Both the position numbers and the translations under genes were made by a program. From Arthrinium phaeospermum (lineage: Eukaryota > Ascomycota > Sordariomycetes > Amphisphaeriales > Apiosporaceae): 64,000 nt of DNA. A model generated the notes under the pieces. It made no database searches and was not told the origin of the DNA. It saw only the letters and a list, made by a program, of their open reading frames with translations. Below, piece by piece: positions 32,596 to 43,167 of this stretch (positions within the stretch are counted from its first letter, which is position 1; each line of letters starts with the position of its first letter). Location of the stretch: positions 620,001 through 684,000 of the forward strand of contig QYRS01000015.1 in assembly GCA_006503535.1 (NCBI GenBank), given 5' to 3'.

Positions 32596-35270
32596 ATGAG
32601 CGGCAAACGTTTGCGGAAAGCTGAGGGAAGCGGCATGGGCAGCGACTATGTGCCCTCGGTTTACACTGACTATGAGGGACCCCAGATCGATGAAGAGACG
32701 GAGTCCCAACTCAAGGCGGCCTTTTACAACCTCAACCTGGGCTGCGACGCTTCTTCGACTCCAGTGGTCGATACCTGCTTGGCTCATCTGAAGCTACTGC
32801 GTGCATTCGAGGAACTGAAGAGCCGGACGGGACTTGCAGATGGACTGTGGGATATATGGGATTCTAGAGCTCAGAATGCGAGCCGCGGTGGGCCGGGGCG
32901 GTCAACGGATACGCTTGATATCCTGGTGAAGCTGCGCGAGAAGCGGTGGGCGGTGTACGTTGCTCGGGCAGTTGATCGCTATGAAGCTTGGTGGAAGAGC
33001 TTTGTGCCAGTCATGTTGACCGAGTTTGACATGGTGGCAGACGGCAAAGACGGCCAGCTGTCCAGGTTTGAGGCTTTCACTGCCAAGCGTGAGCCTATGA
33101 TATGGACAAGCAGCTCTCTGCCCCCACTGGGTAATATCGACCTTTTGTTGCATCCAGAATGGTTACAGTGGCTAATCAGGGTGTGCCTATAGATGTTCTC
33201 CTTATTTGGCACGCCCACATGCTCAATCCCCGGATCTTCCTGGAAGACTGCTTGAGGTGGGGATATGGCCATCTGTGGCATAGCGGGATGCCATGGACCG
33301 AAATCAATGCGGCACTGGGGCCAAACTTCGAATACGAAGTCACGGAAGAGTGCAGGGAAAGCTGGACTCACAGGACAGGCCTAGCTTGGTCCAACCGAGA
33401 TGACCCGGATATCAAACCGCTACGGTGTCCCGTTTGTTTTGACTGGGACACCTACCCCTGGACAACCTGCGGGCTTCCAAGGGATTACAAAGGCGATAAG
33501 TAAGGCCTACCGGCTCTACCAAATACTATTCCCCTATCCCCCTATCCCCCTTGAGATTATGAGCTGACGGTTGCCAAATAGGAAACCCGGCCTTGTTGGC
33601 AGCGGGATCGGCGACGGTCAGCTCAAAACGGAATGTGCCCGGTGTGGCATCACTATCGACGAAGACTTACTTCGAGTTGCTAAGTTTCGGGATGATGTCG
33701 AGAACCTGGTGACGCACGACTGGCCAATGGCTGGCACAATCTTAGATGTCCGAGACGGACTCCGAAAGCAACAAAAAGACCCGACCAACTTTTCCCGAAC
33801 CGGCTTGTCCGACGTGGCCTTCTTGTGGACGTCACAAACATCTTCCAGCCTGGAAACAAGGTGAAGCCAAGCATGTCGGTCATCAGGGACAGGATAGAGA
33901 GAATCACTTCGCATACTTCACTCCGGCATAGCTCCGACTTGCTCAAGAAGATTGACAAGAATATCGATGGCGTTGGAACGTTGGCACCTCATCGACTTTC
34001 CAAACAAGCGCGTATGCAAACGCGATGTATGATGTCAAGGTACTGGGAGAACTCTTCGATATTTGGCATCGATCTCAGGGGCGCTGTTATGCGGCAGGGC
34101 GTGTTTACCGAAAAGATGTACAAGGTGAGAAGCCCTTCCCCCCTTTTTGTTTGCTTTGTATCTGACAAATACTACAGATTGACTGGCTGCACAGTCCCAC
34201 AGCCAGGTTCACAATGGAAAAACTGGTGGTCAAATATGAGAGGTTCTTCGACATCGCTGCAAAGTTTCCGGACGAATTTGTCACGCCAACACTCGATGTC
34301 GATTTAGCATGGCATAGCCATCAGCTAAGCCCAAGTCAATATTTTGACTACTCGATTGCAAAGACCAAGATTTTCATTGACCATAACGACAAGGTGGACG
34401 AGGGAAAATTGGCAGAGTCGTTCGACTGGATGGTGAAGACATATCAGCAGAGGTATGGGGAGGTCTACGCAGAGTGCTTTTGTTGGTTTTGCGAGAGTAA
34501 ACCGGCCTGATTCCTGACAACACAAAGCGATACCGGCTAACACCTTCCAAGGCTTACGATTCAAGCACGCCTCTTCGATGAAGAAATGTTCGCACAACTA
34601 AGTATACTATGCTGCTTTTGACGAGGGAATTTGCTAACACCCGCCTTCAGTGTCGCCCGAATGGCGAGTGGCAGTTCAGGAGGGCAACGGAGAGTCTGTA
34701 CATGTCTCGTCACACCCTGCCGTCCAGGCCGAAAACGAGCACAACCCAGGGCGTAGGACACGAAGACTAGTCTTCCACAACGACGTGGACGACGCATACA
34801 CGAGGGCGCTCAAGAAGACCAACCAGGGCCCAAAGAAAGCACTATTTGGTCGCACAAAGTCTGGATCCTCGAGTTCGTCATCCAGCACTACCATCATGGG
34901 TCCGCGCGGCGAGGATCATTGCAACCACTGGGGAAAGCCCATTGCTGTGCCTGGGCCCTGGTACTCGGAGCCTGTGGCCACTCTCACGCCGCAGATGTAC
35001 CCAAGCCATCCGGGCCTCATACATACGGCACCTGGGCAACCGGGGGCATGCGCTGCTGGAACATGCGGAGGTTCAGCTGGTTGTGGGTCAGGAGCACTTG
35101 CCCTCTGTGGCTCGGGTTGTTCAGGGGTAAGCCAAACGAGATTTTGTCCTATGTACCCTCCTATTTTTAGTGTAAGAAGAATATGGGTTTTGCTAATGAC
35201 ATGACTCTGACAGATGGGCCGTAACATCTTTGGCGGTGCTGGTTGTGCGGGCGGGTCAAGCTCAGGGTGA
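32596..35270 (+). CDS. Glycine-rich-domain-containing (GRDP, DUF1399-like) protein, frameshifted
   Basis: The protein starts MSGKRLRKAEGSGMGS, and a helical N-terminal block (LKAAFYNLNLG, HLKLLRAFEELKSR, WAVYVARAVDRYEAWW) follows. Two copies of the family hallmark are visible: DVLLIWHAHMLNPRIF near 33190 and LDVDLAWHSHQLSPSQYF near 34295. Supported introns lie at about 33500-33580 (GTAAGG donor), 34125-34179 and 35127-35213. Another one or two are likely between 34495 and 34650. The last exons encode a Ser-rich stretch, then a Gly/Cys-rich tail (AGTCGGSAGCGSG and FGGAGCAGGSSSG) with stop at 35268-35270. Frame changes are needed near 33157 and 33800. The molecular role is unknown; plant members have been linked to stress and hormone responses. 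Confidence 0.75.
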
Positions 35271-36514
35271 TTGAACCGGAGGTGGCATTGGGCGAGGGAC
35301 GTTACCATAACGCTTTACGGCCTCGAGTCGACTGTTTTGTTCCCCAGGCCCCTCCAGAATTTCATGGCTGCATCCAATGAACCAAGGGGGTAAGGCGGGA
35401 CAAATACTCACTGGTTGGATCTTTTATGTGGCCCAATCGCCATTGGCTCTCTCTTGATCCAGCCTGGATAAGACTACGAGCGGAAGAAATGCCTCCGGCA
35501 CTAACCATGTAGCAACAATGCCCACCACCGGATGTCTGAGCGTTCAACCAAATATCCTGTCCTCATTCGACCTTCAACATCTTGGTTCCATCAAACTGCA
35601 GTTTTTCTTTACCAATCAATACGAGGCTCGAGCGGTCGAGGGGCAGTTGACGCGTGTGGCAAAGCAACGTAGCAGCCAAGACGGCATTTGGGGTGGTTGC
35701 TTGGGGGCTCTTGCAGTTAACTCGAGAATGTTGATATTCCCCGGGTTTTCCTTATTGAACGGGATGCCCATTTTTGCCGTCCTAGGTGGTCTCCCACCCC
35801 GAATCCGGACCAGGGATGGGGGGCTGAGACGGACTTTGATAACACCTCAATGCGCCTATTTGTGCTAATAGCGCGGGATAATATATCCGGGTCTTGGAGT
35901 GTAACATGAGCAAGAAACATCCTAGCAACAGAGCCTCATTGGACACAAACTCTTCGACGGTCTCGTTCTACGTCAGCTTCGGCTCTCCCTCTCGGCACGT
36001 TACCCGGATTCCGCAAAACTGTGAGGAGCGAAACCAACACGACTGACAATCCTTATTGACACGTGGATATACGTGCATTAATACTCGGCAGATGGCACAG
36101 ATGCATGCACAACGCAAATTTCTGGTCTGATCACCGTTCTGACTTCTGCGACTCTTGAAATTTGTTGTCAATGTATCACTCCTCAGGGAAACAAGGGTGG
36201 ACAGCCAAGGTATAACGATATATAGTAAAAGACGCAGCCCTAACGATGGAGCGTATACTCGTCCTTAAGTGCATTGACCAAGCAATACAGGATCCTCTCT
36301 TGATTGGTCGCCCTGATACTTGTCACTTGATGGATGTACACATCCTGCATAGAGAAGGTTAAGAATTTTGTCCCTAGCAGCGAACGAATACCAACCTCCA
36401 GGTCATGTTATTTACTAGCCAGGCTTTTGGCATAGTCCAAACACTGTAAGTATATAACAGGAGAGCGATGTGCTCCAACTCTCTTCCCCTCTCCCATTTC
36501 ACATGGAAAAGGCC
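35271..36514. other. Gene-free spacer between convergent genes
   Basis: This lies between the ends of the GRDP-like (+) and PEBP (-) genes. Only short frames occur without similarity. No repeats were noticed. Confidence 0.5.
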
Positions 36515-37351
36515 TCATAGCTCAGCCCATCCGTCTCCAGCACATGTCATCCAGTTCATGCCCACGAGTGCCAGGCCGTGCCGGGCGGCGAAAGCGGCGG
36601 CGTCAAAGGAGCGGCGCTGCACAAACTCGTCGCCGCCGACGTCCTCCCTGCTCAGGGTCTGCATTCCGTCCGGTTCCTGGTACAGGAGGAGAGGTACCGG
36701 TGCGGCTTGGAGCTGATTTGTACACGAGACATGAGGTTAGCAAGCCGATTGCTTCTCTATCTTTATGGGTCTTGCATCAGGGGGCAATGGAGGAGGGCAA
36801 TCGGTGATGCCTGAGGCCGGACGACCTGTATATCCATACGCAGAAAGGGGAGATAGGGGACGGGGTGATACATCAGGAAATAGAACACCAACTTACTCAT
36901 CCTTGGGCCCTGGCCCCAGATATTCTGTCAGCTCCGTACCACAATCCTTGCCCGCCTCTTCGACCACCTTATCTTCTTCCATCTCTTCTCCCGCTCCTCT
37001 GGGCGCCAAGCCAGACACGACCCAATGCCGCCAAAACGCAAACTTGGGGTCGTCAGGGGTGGGGGCATCCGGGTCGATCATGAGGAAGGTGTATCTCCTA
37101 TTTCCCTCCGCCGGGGCAGCAAACCCAAACCGGACCACCGGCTTCGCGGGCTTGCACTCGCCCGCCCGGAAGAACGTGCCCAGCTCGACCCGCCTCTCGC
37201 CGAAAGCCACGCTCAGCCGCGTCGTGGGCCGCCAGTCGGCCGCCGGCAGGAGCCTGGCGGCGGGTCCCGGGACGAGGCCGGCGGACTGGAGGGAGGTGCG
37301 GAGGGCGTCGGCGTGGGCCTTCAATAGTGGCGCCCCTGGAAACGACGCCAT
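36515..37351 (-). CDS. PEBP/TFS1-like phosphatidylethanolamine-binding protein, one frameshift
   Basis: Members bind phospholipid head groups and act as protease or kinase inhibitors (yeast Tfs1 inhibits carboxypeptidase Y). Exon 1 is 37351-36897 and exon 2 is 36712-36515, with a 184-bp GT-AG intron. Signature pieces are the ligand-pocket strand RRYTFLMIDPDAPTPDDPKF, then FWRHWVVSG, TEYLGPGPKD, PHRY after the intron, then LLYQEPDG and GLALVGMNWM. There is no signal peptide, so it should be cytosolic. One T is missing in CTCT(T)CCTCCTG near 36690; restoring it gives 218 codons including the stop, a typical family length. The TGA stop is at 36515-36517. Confidence 0.92.
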
Positions 37352-38308
37352 TGGTCTTCTTAGATCAAGTGCCCTTTTCTGCCTTTGCTTTTATTTTCCC
37401 CTCTTCTTCTTTCTGCTGTGATGCTGGTCGTTCCTTCTGAGTTCGATGGACGACGAAAGGGAGAGGGGTCATCCAAAAGGGGAGGCGGCGGTATTTGATG
37501 CCAAAACATGACGGACCAACTCTACTGAGTTTCGAGGGGGGCAAAGGCAGACGAGCATGAGAGATCGTCGTCAAGGCGTGCACAACGAGCTTGGCGTCAG
37601 CCAGCTCCTCTCCCGGGATGGGCAGCACAGAGTCATTCAAGGCTTGGAGATAGACCAATCGGATGAATTTCGAGATAGCAAGCGCCCGAAGAGATTATAA
37701 GATATTGCAAGGAGCCATCCAGTAATCAGAAGCACCACGTCATGAAGCAGCTTCATTTTCTAGGAGATAATACACTCGAAGACAAGTTAAGTACTTAAGG
37801 AAAAGGGCGCTTGGATTAGGTCAACCACGAACTGCAGACTTCTAATACACGGGGCCGCTCTAGCTACTGGTCTGAACAAGGACACAGGAAGAGCGAACCT
37901 CAACCAGGGCAAACTACGGCCGATTAGGCACTAGGCTCCCTTTGACCCAACGCCGCTGAACCGGTCGACCTTTTATAGCTCATGAATCCTCTATAGGCAG
38001 AGAGTGCTGGTCGGAAATCAAATGTTCCTGAGAAACAAACCTAGTACTAACAAATCCAACGCCGTTCCCCTTGCTTTTTCGGTTTGCCTATTCATCGTAC
38101 ACCAACGACCAGCACACAATCATTACCCCTCTCTCTAAAAGGGTGGTGCTGCTGGGATATCGTTGTCTTTGTGGATGCCAGCTAACATGAGCCAAGCGTC
38201 CCGATCGGGGGGTCTCATTAGATTTTCAGCCCCACCTAGTGCATGTCTCGTAAGAGGATAGGGAGAATGGGCCAAGTAAGTTGCCCGCGGGTGGAAAGAA
38301 GCAGCATT
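37352..38308. other. Gene-free spacer, PEBP promoter side
   Basis: This contains the upstream region of the PEBP gene (-) and the 3' region of the Pro/Gln-rich gene (-). No supported coding sequence was seen. Confidence 0.5.
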
Positions 38309-41300
38309 CTATGCTTGCTGGTGATTCACCGGGACCCCATTAGGTGCTTGCGAGCCGCCGGCCGGGGCGCCATTCATATGCGCCGGTGCTGGATGACTCG
38401 GTATAGCTGGCGATGCAGCCTGGTGGATGGGACTGGGGCTGGAAGCGTAGTTGGCGGCACCAGCGGGGGCAGGGGGTCTGGCACCTCCAAGACCAATGCC
38501 ACCAAGGCCTACGGGGGCACCGACTTGTTGACCCTGGCCGGCCATGGAGTGGCGCATGCCTGCATTAGTCTTTTGAGCATTCTTCTGCGCGTCGAACTTG
38601 GCCCTGGCCTGGTCCATTGCCTGCTGAACCTGGTTAGGGCTGATGGACGTGTGGAATGCTGTGCCCTGGGAACTGTGTTGCTTTGATTGGAATTACTTTG
38701 CGGCATTGGGGAATTACCGGCTGCTGGATAGAACTGATGATTGGGGTGGGACCCATATTAGGTTGGCCGCCATACGAAGGCGGCCTGGTAGGTGTGCCAA
38801 CGTGATTATACGCCGGGGGCTGCTGAGGCGGCGGCGGCGGCGGCTGCTGCTGCTGAGGCGGTTGCGCTTGCTGCTGCATGTACGGAGGCTGTTGGTGGGG
38901 GACGTGCGGCGACATATTCCTAGGTGGCAGGTTAGGTGTGCCATTGGCATAAGGGTTATACGCTTGGTGGGGGTTGCGCCGGGAGGCGGCTGCTGTTGTG
39001 GGTAAGCCGGTGATTGGTACGGTGGTTGATGACCGGGTGGGTAACGCGCCTGGGGGGTGTTGGGCATGGGATGGTGGTAAGGCGGCTGCGGCTGGTAAGG
39101 CGGCCGGTTCTGGGTCGGCGTTCCGTACGGGGGGTTAGCCTGGTTGTACGAGTGCGCGGGTTTCGCATACTGCTGGGGATAATTAGCGCCGGCGGGGTAC
39201 CCGTTTGGCGGGCGGTAGCTGGTCGAAGCGGAGCGTTGCTGCGTGTACGGAGGCATGCTTGGCGGCGGCCGTTGCATGCCCGATGCGGCACGTGCAGGCG
39301 TCTGGGCACCGTAGTATCCTGGCCCGGGCATCTGCGTACGGTTGGTCCCCTGGTATTGGGTACCGCTGTATTGCAGATTTGTCGAGGAGCTCGAAGACCG
39401 GTTGTTTACAGGCCGTGGGGTTGCCGCCGTCTGCTGCTGCACAGATCTGGCCCGCGCAGACGATTCATCCTCTTCCATGATGCCCTGATACTCATCGGAA
39501 CGGATCTCCAGCTTGGTACTGATATTGAGCTCCTCCAGTTTATCGGAATTGAGTCGAGCGACGGCATATGGCGGTAGCATTTGTATAACTAGTGCAAGTT
39601 GCGCTTTCAGAGCTTCGTACGTCACCGTTTCCTCAGCTGATGGCTGCACGGGTGAGCCACTTGTCAGCATGTCGCTCTGCGCCGGGTCTGCAGCATATCT
39701 GCTGCTTTGGTTGGCGACAGAAGGGAGTGACAAGTTTCGGTTCTTCTGGAAGGAAATCAAAGTCTGGATCATGTCCGAAACATCTTGCAGGATGTCATCC
39801 ACGTCCTTCTCGGCATCAGACTTCTTGGGGTTGCACATCTCTTCCAGGCTGGGGTCGATCATGTCATCCCACTTATCGATAGCGTCTTTGATCAGGTCCT
39901 CATCCAAGGGGACCTCGACGTCCTTCTCCTCGTCTTCTTCGGGAGCAGCAGCATCGGGCAATTCGCTTTCAAGCAACCGGTCAAAGTTGCGCTTGCCAAC
40001 CTTATGCCACCACATTGTTGGCTGATCAGACCAGACGAAACCATGGCAGCTGAATCATCTTTGGAAGGCGCAAAGCTAGAGAAGGCTCCACGGAACAGGG
40101 CCTCCATTTCCGAGGTTTCCATGTCAGACGAGGAAGGCTTGGTCCCAGCAAGACTCAGGGCGCGTTCACGCTTCTTGGTCATGATCTGGGAAGGGGGCGC
40201 AGCATTGCTGTAGTCCAACCAACGGCCAGCGGAAATGTTCTGGCCATAATAAGAGCCCATGCGATACTTCGACTTCTCAGTGAGTTCAGGCCGGTGCCAG
40301 CTCACCTGAAGTCCTTTGGTGGTGCTCTTGGGTGCCTTGGGTGGCTGTAACGAGGGCAGGTTGCGCGGGGCGGGGAAAAGCTCGCCAGTGTCTTCGACTT
40401 CTTGTCCTTCTCAATGGCAGAGGGGAACGAGAAGGGGATCGTATGGGCTATTTTGATCCCGGTGGGCAGTCCCTCTTCCCGCAATGGTCGAATAACACCA
40501 TCAGGATGTTCTTCGTTCGTAACCGGCTGTTGCAGGCTGGAGTATAAGTGACGACGAGGTGCCTCGCCATAGACACTCAGGATCATGTTGCCGCCCGAAT
40601 TAGAGTGCAGATCACTAGCAAGCGACTGGTCTTTCAATATCGCCGGGTCGCGCGTCGGGTGGGGATACGTCATCTCGCGACGGTAGAGCTCAAGAGCCCT
40701 TTTGCTGAATGCTCTGACCTTGGCTACCATACCGTCATCAGAGTTAACGGTGTCGCCATTTTCGGCAGCCTGCAGATCGGCAAGCCGATCGCCAATGGCC
40801 AGCTTGATGTCTCTGACAACGGCGTCAAGCCCGGAATACTCATCGGAGGCGACCTTGTCGGCGATAGAAGGTCGGGCACCCTCTTTTTCGTCTTCGCCCT
40901 TCTGGCGTTTAGCTGAAGGCTCTTGGGTAGGATCGTATTCGGGTAACGGTCGCTTAAGTATGGATGGTATTGTGTCGTAGCTGCATTTTGTTAGTATGGT
41001 TTAGCGGACGCGTGCATGGCAAGGTGAAGCGCAGCGCGGCGCGTAGCGGACGAAGGCCAAGATGCCGGGTTGGCTGGGGGTGCGGGGATGCACGTACCTC
41101 TCTAATACCAGCAGATAATCGCGAATTGCTGCTTTGTCGGCCTCGGTGGGCTCTGCAGTGCCGTTGATGGCAGACGTGTCGTGTCGCGGTTGCGAAGAGA
41201 TGGCGCCGTTCTGATGAGGCTCGGTCGTGTCGGCTGTTGCATCGCTGTTTTCGCGTTTGCGCTTTGTCGACGACTGCGATGCAGCGTCGGACATATCGAC

Positions 41301-41417
41301 ATCCTGGGATTGATCCTGTTGTTGCGACGCGGGCGAGTCTTGGTGCTGGTTTTGCTGTTGTGGCGGCTCAGAGAGGCCGTTGGGGACAGCAGCCGCGGCC
41401 GCGACGGGCGAGGCCAT
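38309..41417 (-). CDS. Large Pro/Gln-rich probable nuclear protein, frameshifted
   Basis: I do not recognise this protein with certainty. Exon 1 (41417-41098) encodes MASPVAAAAAVPNGLSEPP, a Gln/Asp/Ser-rich stretch and a basic KRKREN patch, then ends in a 117-bp GT-AG intron. Exon 2 starts at 40980 with YDTIPSILKRPLPEYD and a second basic patch (AKRQKG). The central, more conserved-looking region contains GSYYGQNISAGRWLDYSNAA, a block of RALSLAGTKPSSSDMETSEM, MWWHKVGKRNFDRLLESELP, an acidic helix region and IQMLPPYAVARLNSDKLEEL. The C-terminal third is a Pro/Gln/Tyr-rich low-complexity domain ending near 38309. Frame changes are needed near 40383, 40020, 38960 and 38720. Composition suggests a chromatin or transcription-complex subunit, possibly SWI/SNF- or RSC-related, but this is inference. 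Confidence 0.65.
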
Positions 41418-43067
41418 CCTGTGGTTGGTAGGTAGAGATCCTAGCGATGGATTAAGAAGAAAGACCAGTGATTAGTTGCCCGTGGTGATTGTTGTTCAGT
41501 CGTCGTCCTAACACCAACCAAAAAATTGGAGAATGGCTTGAATCAATAGACGTTGGCGTTAATAGGCGGTTTGCGGCCCGTTAAGGATGATGTCCAATGC
41601 CCGGGGGGAGGGGAGCTTGTCGCGCTCTTTTTTTTTGCCTTTCGTCGCTGCTGGCTGCTGGAACGTGGTGGTGGTGCTGCTAAGGTAGGTAATTGTCGGG
41701 CGACAAGGCAAGGCGCGTTTCGCTCTCGGTCAACTCAAGTCGATGGATGGCCCAGTCTCCTACAACAGCTACAGACTAGCAACAAGAGAGAGAGAGGAAA
41801 AAGGTGGATTTGTTAAGCAATCAATGGAATTCAGTTGACTGACAGTCGGCTGCCAGCCTCGATTGCTGCCTGGTGGTACGTGCGCAGTCGGTTCCGCCCA
41901 GAAAATCGAGATTGGCAGTAGTATCCGTAGGTACTCCGTAGACGTAGAGGGAGGTAAAAAAGACTTGAGTGGACTTCAACCATCAAGTCAACAACAAACC
42001 GCTTCGACAAGAAGAGAGAGTAGATAGAGAAGCGACTTCGTTTGACACCACCATGACCGGCAAACTCATTTGCCAATTAAATCAGGGAAGAACAAGGCTG
42101 ACGTCGACCGGCGAAAAAAAAAGGACACTGGCTGTCAAGTCAACCAAAACAGCTCGAGAATGCCAGTCACTGCATTGCAGAGTGAGTGGCTATTCTCAAA
42201 GTGCGCTAGTAAACTTTGGGATAAGCTCGGATCAACGATTCTCCCAGCCAACTTATCAATGACTGAAGCTCTCCTGATTCTGGTCATTCATCAATTCCCT
42301 ATCCTCCTATCTTATTAAAGAGGGCTATTATTTTTTTAACATGGTTGTCCTATTTTCTTTGATGTTGTTCTTCCAGTCGCGCCGACCGTGATTGGTAAAG
42401 TACTTAAGCATACGTACGGGGTGATCAAGCTCTCGAACCTCCTCCAACGCGGCTTATACGACTGTAGGTATCCACCCATCTTGCCTTACAGTGAGACAGA
42501 ACCCTAGCTCGTAAAAGAGACAAGAAGTAAACCCAGAGAAGGTTTGGCAATAGTATGGAGAAAAAGAAGAGAAGGAAAAAAACGAAGTTTATATAAGTTG
42601 AATATTGGGGGCTTCCTAAGAGGTTCTAGGTAGTAAGGTACATTGTCCATTAATTTCGAGGAGCGCGCGGCAACTCAGCTGACAGAGCTGCGATGCATCC
42701 AGTCTTTGCCTCAACTACCATCAACTCCCAGTTGAGGCTTAGTGGCGGACCGGATATCCAAGGTACATAATCATGCGGTATCGCTAGGTAAGACTTGATT
42801 TCACCTCGTCGAACATGCAACGGGAAGAAAAAGAAAACGATGCCCGTATATATCGTACACGAGTTTAGCCAAGTTCGAACCATCTTATTAAATGGGTCTA
42901 TCTGTACACATTCATTTATGCTTCTTTGGTAGGAACGAGACGAAATATGCCGTGGTGACTGCTGAGTGTGTAAGAGCTGACCCCCGCACTTGAATAACCT
43001 TGGAACACGCAGAAGAACCCCGGACTCCCGGGGTCTCTGCACCTACATAAACTCAAATACCATCCAT
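41418..43067. other. Gene-free spacer between divergent genes
   Basis: This is the shared upstream region of the Pro/Gln-rich gene (-) and the monooxygenase gene (+). It has a T-run at 41629-41636, A-runs near 42115, and only short open frames. It is also where the frameshift-rich part of the window gives way to the frameshift-free part. Confidence 0.5.
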
Positions 43068-43073
43068 TATAAA
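43068..43073 (+). promoter_or_regulatory. TATA box of the monooxygenase gene
   Basis: TATAAA lies 100 bp upstream of the ATG at 43168. Confidence 0.55.
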
Positions 43074-43167
43074 TTCGGGGTTAAACCACCCCCCGCCTAC
43101 TTGCGCATGGCTCGCTGTCTTCGCTGGGAGGATTCGACACCGGTTCCACATCGTACATCAAGACGAC

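Noticed and set aside
1..41417. Pseudogenisation by RIP as the cause of the broken genes
   Set aside because: RIP makes C-to-T changes and nonsense codons in repeats. Here the damage is single-base indels in single-copy, otherwise well-conserved genes.
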